A stretch of DNA of 64,000 nucleotides, from NCBI GenBank assembly GCA_038503035.1, contig JAVSML010024015.1, positions 235,870 to 299,869 on the forward strand, in the 5' to 3' direction. Every line of letters begins with the position of its first letter. Within the stretch, counting starts at the first letter, position 1. A model generated the notes under the pieces. That model saw nothing but the letters and a program-made list of their open reading frames with translations. It ran no database searches and was not told where the DNA came from. Source of the stretch: Crocodylus rhombifer (taxonomy: Eukaryota > Chordata > Crocodylia > Crocodylidae). The translations under genes and the position numbers were made by a program. This document shows positions 57,301-64,000 of this stretch, one piece after another.

Positions 57301-59745
57301 ACAAGCAGCACACTGATAGAACTACCAAGACCCTAGCCCTAATAAATGAGCACACCCCAAAGTAGCGGGCAAATCTGGTAACAACTTGCATTGTATTTTG
57401 TGTAATTTCTGGCCCTAAATGAAGGAGCACAGGTGTTCTTATTTTGCCATGGCAGTACTGCAGTGCCACCCAGCTCCTCTTCTCTTCTAGGGCTGCACGC
57501 TGTAGCCACAAGCCCTGGCGGCAGCTGCTGCTGCTGCTGTCCTATGCAAAGCAACTAGGTGCATAGTTTGTTTGCCTATGGCCCACTAAAGGGTTAATTC
57601 AGCCCTGTGTGGGACTAGGTCAGCATGCTGGATCACACCCATGGACTGGCTTGGAGCACCAACCCCACATTGGATTCAGCTTGCAGACCAACCTGTGTCA
57701 CTCATCTGGCACACAGGGTTGGAAGGTTGAGCACTGTTCTTCTATACTGAAGTCTTGTCAGTGTAGGTATGTCAGGTAAGGATGCAAAAAGGTCCCTAGC
57801 TGACACTTTTATGTTGATAAAATCTGTTGTGCAGATGCAGCTCTGCTGATAGGAGAGTGCTTTCATCAACTTACTTTGTTTCTCTAAGAGCTTGTATATG
57901 CAGTGGCAGAAAACCAGCACGAGGTGTGTCTGCTGACATAGCTTTGCCTTTATAACTAGAGCCAAGATGATGTTGACATGCCCTGTGTATCCTACCTTGG
58001 TTCCTTTGGTTTCAAAATATAAACACTTGAGGTCTAAACACAAAGAGCCATCTTCAAGGTGTGTGTGTGTTGTGGTGTGCATGCGGTTTCACTTCAGAAC
58101 TTAACAGAATGGTGTGCTTGTTCCCATGACACTTTTTCCATCTCCCCAACGAAAGTCCCACCAGAGTTTCCTATGTTAGTTTTTTTTGAGTACCCACTAT
58201 AAAGAATATTATTCGTGTTTATGTTTTAACCTTCAGTGTATTTGAAATTTTGGACTCGGCAATGAATCAGCTTACTGTGAAGAGAAAATAAGTGACGTTG
58301 CTTTCATTAAAGTTTGTACAGCAAATACTAAAGCCAGGATGATGATCCTCCAATAAAGACCTCCTGTCACATAATGACTCTTGTCCATGAAACTCTAGGG
58401 CTAAGGTTAGCTCTAAGTTGAATGCACTCACATTTGTTTACTAGTGCTACAGATGTGATGATGTGCTTTGCTTCCTTTTGCGCAACAAAAGCAGCAATCA
58501 AACAGCTTCTGGCTCTCATGTAGCTGACTCTTCAGAAACAGAATGCCAGCTGACTTTTATAACACATGTTCAATGAACTTGCATTATTTATCACATTGTC
58601 CCAAGGTACAAAAGTATGGTCCTGAACAGTTCTGTGATTTCTAAAGGCAGATAAAGATACAAAAGAGGATTAATTGGTGACAAGGAAGTTATTTGAGAAG
58701 ACGGTGACAGAACTTCATCAAAGTCCTTCCTTAATATCCCCATAATTTACTAAATCTACACTAATTAGCTTTCACTAATTATATTCATTATTTACTGGCA
58801 TGTGAAAATAGATTAACTGGTTCTCTCTTATTTATCTCTTTTTTTTAGCAGTTTTATTTTCTGTTCTGGTTTAATCTGTTTAGTATTTCTCTCATTCATA
58901 GTTATAAAAAAGCTCTTATCTGCCATCCTCCAGGAATGGGGGATACTAGTTATTCAAATATGCTGGTTAATGCACTGTCTGGTGTACTCCATGGCATCAG
59001 TGTGCCGGGGGACGGAAAGGGGGGCCCCCACATAGGTTGCTTTGCCTCAGGCTGTGGTCCACAATGAAGAAGTGAAGAAGCAGAAGAAGAATTCTGCTTG
59101 CAGCAGTGAAACCAGATGTGGGACTTCCGGTTTCGCTTTTGCCATGTCCCTCGGCAAAATGGCAGATGCCCGTTAGTGGAGCTTTCCAGTTGGCAAAGTG
59201 CTGGATAACATGGTTTTTGCTATATAGTTCTCAGGCACTGGCATAATATTGCTCACTTGTAGAGAGAGTTTTGATTTCAAAATTGTTTTTCTTTTCTAGC
59301 CTCAAGAAAATATTTCTCTTCCTACTGGGTTGTAGAAATATGTTTTGTTATTGAATCCATGTTATAAACAAAATCTCTCTCTCTCATATAATTTTTTTAT
59401 ATATAAGGCGTCATACTAGCTGACAGTATTTAAAAGGCTGCTGCAGGTGGTGGAAAACATGAAATAGCCCATATGCTACAGCTGATTTTTGCTTTGTGTA
59501 ATTCTGCTATTTTGCTCAGATTCTATGCCCATCACTGTCGTGTCTGGTTCAAATGAGTCACTTTACTGATTATATTTTTAAATGCAATATCATGAATGTA
59601 AATTATAACTCCTTGTTTTTATCGTGAATCACCAAGGGCCAGGCCCAGACATGTATTCTTTGGATTAGGGATCAGCACAGTGGCAGAAAAGATCCTGGAA
59701 GCAGCCATTACTCATTCACTAGTGACCATTAGAGCAGCCTGTCTC
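57301..59745. other. Intergenic sequence with possible MITE remnant
   Basis: 57785-57990 has text such as CCTAGCTGACACTTTTATG and TGTTGTGCAGATGCAGCT, typical of reptile miniature DNA elements, but its ends are not clear. A GT run lies at 58061-58071. Nothing else recognised. Confidence 0.3.
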
Positions 59746-59753
59746 ATCTACAG

Positions 59754-59962
59754 CAGCAGTTCCCAGACTCTAGCAGATTGTGCACCACCAGTTTAAAATG
59801 AAACAACCACAAGTATCACCGGCCAATTTTTCAGTTCAACCTTAAGTACCACCAGCAATTTTTTGTCATATAAAGTAATTATAATAAATCTGTTAATGTT
59901 TACCACTGACAGGTTGTCTGTGTACCACTGGTGGTGCCTGTACCACAGGTTGGGAACCACTG
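59754..59962. mobile_element. hAT miniature element (209 bp) with perfect 8-bp duplication
   Basis: Ends CAGCAGTTCCCAGACTC (59754) and, from the other strand, CAGTGGTTCCCAACCTG (ending 59962) match the CAGTGGTTCCCAACC terminus. The 8-mer ATCTACAG is identical on both sides (59746-59753, 59963-59970). The interior repeats GTACCACCAG/GTACCACTGG words. No coding capacity. Confidence 0.92.
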
Positions 59963-59999
59963 ATCTACAGTCATCAATGGCCACTAGGCTTAGTGGATT

Positions 60000-62900
60000 G
60001 CAAGGCGCTCTACCCATGCTCCTCCTTCCCAAATATAGCACTAGTGCTGGGTAGATGATGGGGAAGAATTAACCTATAGCCAGATATGTCAAGTCTATAC
60101 TGGGCAATTTCACCCTATTGAAGGGGAAACTCTGGGCCACAATGTTTGTACTGTGGGAACAGCACAAGGCAATGGGGTAGGAGCCAAGGACCAGGCCCCA
60201 AGGTTATGCTAACTTAGAAACAAAACTGCTGCAGTATTGTAAAACTCCATTGAAGTTGAAGTGATTGTTTCCATTAATGTTGTCACTGAAATTATGGTCC
60301 TGGCAGATTTACAGTGGTGCTGGGGGCTGCCTTCAGGCTTAATAACTCATTATAAAATTGTCTCATGATTCAGTACCATTGCTCTTATCCTGAAATGCTG
60401 GCCTGCACTAGTTGATAACTAACTGTTGACAACAAAGAGCCATGCTTACTCACTGCTGTCTATCACTGGTGTTTTAATTTAATTACCAGTATGAAGGAGT
60501 ATAAAACAAGCAAAAGTGAAGTAAGTCAAAAAATGAATTGGCTAAGAAAGAAGTACAAATAGTATGTAAAAAAACAGCTTGTGGGGAAAAATTTAAAAAT
60601 TGGTATAAAATTCCTGGCTCTTGTCTTCCTTGATGGTGGTCTTCTTACAGATAACATGTCTGCTCATAGTATAAGAGGCTAGCAATGTTCCACTGCTAAG
60701 AGTCTGAGAATTCATCAAAGAGCGGAAAAATAATTTTGGGAAGCCTTTTAATGATGGTATTAGCTGAAAAGTCCTACAAGTTAATGGAAAGAAACAGGAA
60801 AACCCATCATATTTCTTCTGATTCCTGAAAGGTTAATTTGAGAACACAAAGATCTTTGCCAAGATAAATAATGAGCAAGTGCATGTTTAAAAAAGCTACT
60901 GCAGGTTGTGGAAAAGTTTATGAATAACTGAAGTTAGCAGCACAGAGAGAGCTTGTCCCACTGATCCAATCTTTTCTTCTTTTATTTGAAAGACAGCAAT
61001 GCTGGCGGGCCTTGTTGTGTCAATAGCTCTTCAAACACGTGTTAAAAACAAATCTCTGCTCCAAAGAGTCTTCAAGCTAAGGGCCCAATCCTGGAAACAT
61101 TTACTCACATAAGCAAGCTGATCTAAACTAAAGGCACTACAAGGGTTCATGTGTGCATGTAGTTTTTGTAGGTTGTGGATCCAAATTAAAACAAAATTAA
61201 CTGAACAGGTGTAACAGCTCTTTGGTTGGAGGGACTATAAGGTGCTGTCTATACAGTCAATTTACCATTCCCATTGGTGGCAGTTCCATCAGGTATGCTG
61301 CTATTCTAGAACCAGAAGCCATATAGTTATCTCCATTCAACATTTGGAGCAGGCTAATTAGAGCTACTGAATGATAGTACCAAGTCTACACCAAACTAAT
61401 TGGTGTGCCCACATGGTTTAAGAAGCAGACTACCAGGCACTTGAGGGCGCTATGGTCAGGGACAGTAAGTTTACTGTGTAGATGTGGTATAAGGGTAACT
61501 GTGATGATAATATGTTCACTTTATCTTTTCCCTCATGGCTTGCAGTAAAGATTGTAAACTATACAGGCTCTCCTATATGGCTGGTCAGTTTTCCCCATAG
61601 ACTACTTAAACTCCATTTAAAATAAGTCATCACCAGGGATCCTGGTTTTCTATGACAAAAAAAAAATGAATCCCCAATTTTCAGATTAAAAGAGTAACCC
61701 AAAATCCACATTTTTCTGTGATTAAAATAAAACACCATGAATATCGTGCTCACTCTCTCTTTCCCTCTCAATCTATATATAGTTGTGTTTCATTTTAATT
61801 GTGGAAAAATTTGGGGATTTTGGGTTAATTTTTTAAAGCTGAAAATTAGGAATTTTGGGGGTGTTTTTTTAATATAGAAAACTAGGATCCCTGCTCAACA
61901 CCTCTGAAAAGCAGACCCTTGGTGTTTCAAAGAGAACTGAATGGCCAAAATTATCAGATACATTTGATGACGTGGGCGGCAGTGTCTAAACCGCACTCAT
62001 GCAGGAAATGTCAGACATAAGGTTCTGTCTCCTTATCTCATGGCTTTTAGGATTCGGCTTTAATTGAGAATGCATCATGTGTATAGGTTTGTGGTCAGAT
62101 TAAATGATAACTTGGGAATAGTACTAGATATATTAGTCTGCTCTTCTTTGTCCTATGGTTCTCTTCTGTTTAAGTGATGCTTCAGTTTTGTCTAGGATTC
62201 ATTGGTTTTGGATGGAACATTTGCCACTTTTTCTACAGTATCTCCCTTACAGAGCTCAGGTTTGTAATGTTGAAAAATGACTGCAGAAATGCTGTTTACC
62301 ATCCTAACGTTGTATTGGACTATTGCAGTCTTACAGTGTACATTTGAAGTTCAATCAGCTCCTCCTGTTTGTTAAACTGTATACTTGAAATGTTGAATTG
62401 CTTTCATAATTTGAAAGAAAGAGTGATTCCTAATATGCTAGTAACATTTTGAGCCATGTTACCATTTATATTGGAGTAAAAGAGTGGTGTTTCATTTTGG
62501 AATGGAATGAAACAAATAAATTGCAGCAAATAATTTTTTTGAACTAGTTTAACCTCTTTTTGGTCCTGTAATGTTTGCAGGCAAGTCAGGTGTTCTTTAT
62601 CCTTTTTACCCTAATTTACTGTTTACCCTGCCCCCAAACACAGAATGAATTCAATAGCATTGAATCTACCCTTATTTAAGAAGTTAACATTAAGAGATCT
62701 TTGCTCTTCCAAAACTTTAATACTAAAAATAAAAGGTAGAACAGCCAGGTCTGTACTTGATTTCATACAGCTCTACTACAGAGCAAAGGACATAATAGCC
62801 TTAAAATTTTCACAATGTATAAATAATACAAAAGAGCCAACAAGTGATTAAGTAAATCCTAGGCTAAATGCTGATGATAGTAATAATCTTTCATCAAAGA

Positions 62901-64000
62901 TTTCTTTATACTTATTGGGTAGTACATTATTTAATAGATTGTTCTATACAACAACTGTGAAAATCATTGATTTTTTTTTCTTTTTTTATTGTATTTATTT
63001 ATTTATTTATTTTAAAGCTTGGCTGTGTTTGTATTCCTGGCTCAGACTGGTTTGTGACACATCTAACTCTTCCCATAAACAGCTCCCATATTTTTTCAAA
63101 TGGCTTTAGCAGTGCTTCAACGTTACTTTTTTTGCCTGATTAAAGAAGTAGAAATTCCATTATGCAACCATCATACTTTGTCATACAACATGCACCTTCC
63201 CTCCCCTGTGACATCAGCTCCCTAAAACTGGGCTGTGCACATAAAGAGGAAAGCTGATTTTTCTGCTTAGGGTAGAAACGCTGTCCTTTGATTTCTGCTC
63301 CACAGTGCAGCAACTCCTGCCTTACTGTTCAGGCAGCTGATGGAGTCAATTGCCTTAGTACTTAATTGATCTTCACTCCAGAGGTGTTAATGATCACCTC
63401 TCATTTGTAATGGTCTTGATGTTCCACTAATCAAACTAACCTTTTCTGGGGGGGACAATTTTGCTGTCATCAAGCTGTTCCTATTCCCTTTCTCCAAATT
63501 TCATAGCCTTGGAGGGTCTTTAACACTTATCAAAATTAGATCCACCCATGGAGATCAGTCTTCAGCAGCAGCTTGAAAAGGGAGGGTGAGTCAGCTGAAG
63601 ATTTGGCTTTGTCCCTGTTCTAGCAGCCAGAACTCTAGGGGAAAACATATTTGTCTTTTATTCCACCTTTCAAAAACAAGGTGCATTTATATATCAGGGC
63701 ATGTTGTTTGTATGCGAGTAAAATATGGTATTTAAGGATGAGAGAGACTTTGTCAGGGGTGGTTCTGGGGTGGGGGGAGTTGTTGTGTAAGTCTCAAAGT
63801 AGGTAAGCATTTGCTCCTCCCTTCCTCTCTGTGCTCAAAGGCACATTCCCTCCTCTCTCCTTTGCCTCCCCTCCCATTCTTCCCTTCCCTGCCTGCTGCT
63901 GGGACAACAGGGTGGAGGAGGAAGAGGCGCTCCTGCCTGCTCCAGCTGGGCTGCATAGGGGCTGCGCTTAGCTCCAGACTGCACCTGCAGCAGCAGCAGT
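60000..64000. other. Gene-free stretch to window end
   Basis: Mostly AT-rich. 61228-61500 may be a decayed miniature element (AAGGTGCTGTCTATACAGT against an inverted ACCACATCTACACAGT at its far side). A TTTA microsatellite is at 62993-63014. The last 200 bases turn C/T- and then G-rich (63820-64000) but have few CpG, so I do not call a promoter or CpG island. No protein recognised. Confidence 0.35.
62993..63014 (+). repeat. TTTA microsatellite
   Basis: TATTTATTTATTTATTTATT, a 4-bp unit repeated about five times. Confidence 0.9.

Noticed and set aside
63820..64000. Promoter or CpG island of a next gene at the window end
   Set aside because: The sequence becomes C/T- and G-rich but holds few CpG dinucleotides and no TATA or initiator context that I trust.

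Overview
This looks like one piece of a non-mammalian amniote nuclear genome, most likely a crocodilian or turtle. The evidence is a split vertebrate gene with GT-AG introns, many CR1 LINE fragments in both orientations, short hAT-type DNA elements with 8-bp target-site duplications, and long AT-rich introns. No bacterial-type gene, operon, CRISPR array, rRNA or intact tRNA gene is visible.

The only host protein gene I can support is GPBP1 (vasculin, GC-rich promoter-binding protein 1), on the + strand. Its whole coding sequence lies in ten exons between 2538 and 30268. Joined, these give 1416 nt, or 471 codons plus a TGA stop, with every junction in frame. The exon carrying the start codon opens with a splice acceptor, so the promoter and at least one noncoding 5' exon lie further upstream, in the first 2.5 kb or outside the window. 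The 3' UTR probably ends near 31.0-31.1 kb.

The introns hold repeats: CR1 copies at about 5.85-6.98, 11.8-13.0 and 14.07-14.95 kb, a fold-back element at 15.09-15.66 kb, and hAT-like elements at 7.8, 27.7-28.9 and 29.25 kb. An element at 23.09-23.94 kb begins with a 24-bp-arm hairpin.

From about 31.1 kb to the end I see no host gene. This part has a tRNA-Gly-like SINE (34.23 kb), an L2-like LINE fragment (35.8-36.4 kb), and a decayed endonuclease-plus-reverse-transcriptase LINE of a non-CR1 clade (37.56-40.05 kb). A second, antisense fragment of that LINE lies at 43.86-44.37 kb. There are further CR1 copies, one with a 5' inversion (48.67-49.62 kb), and an LTR-like region with a duplicated block, TATA box and polyadenylation signal (about 55.8-57.3 kb). 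A hAT miniature element with perfect duplications sits at 59.75 kb. In the human genome as I remember it, GPBP1 is followed by ACTBL2 and then a gene-poor stretch. No actin-like open frame appears here, and the gene-poor character fits.

I found no clearly new biological system. The most useful leads are the SINE, the inverted CR1, the LTR-like region, the non-CR1 LINE pair, and a hAT insertion 22 bases past a GPBP1 splice donor that would supply most of the C-terminus of a read-through product.
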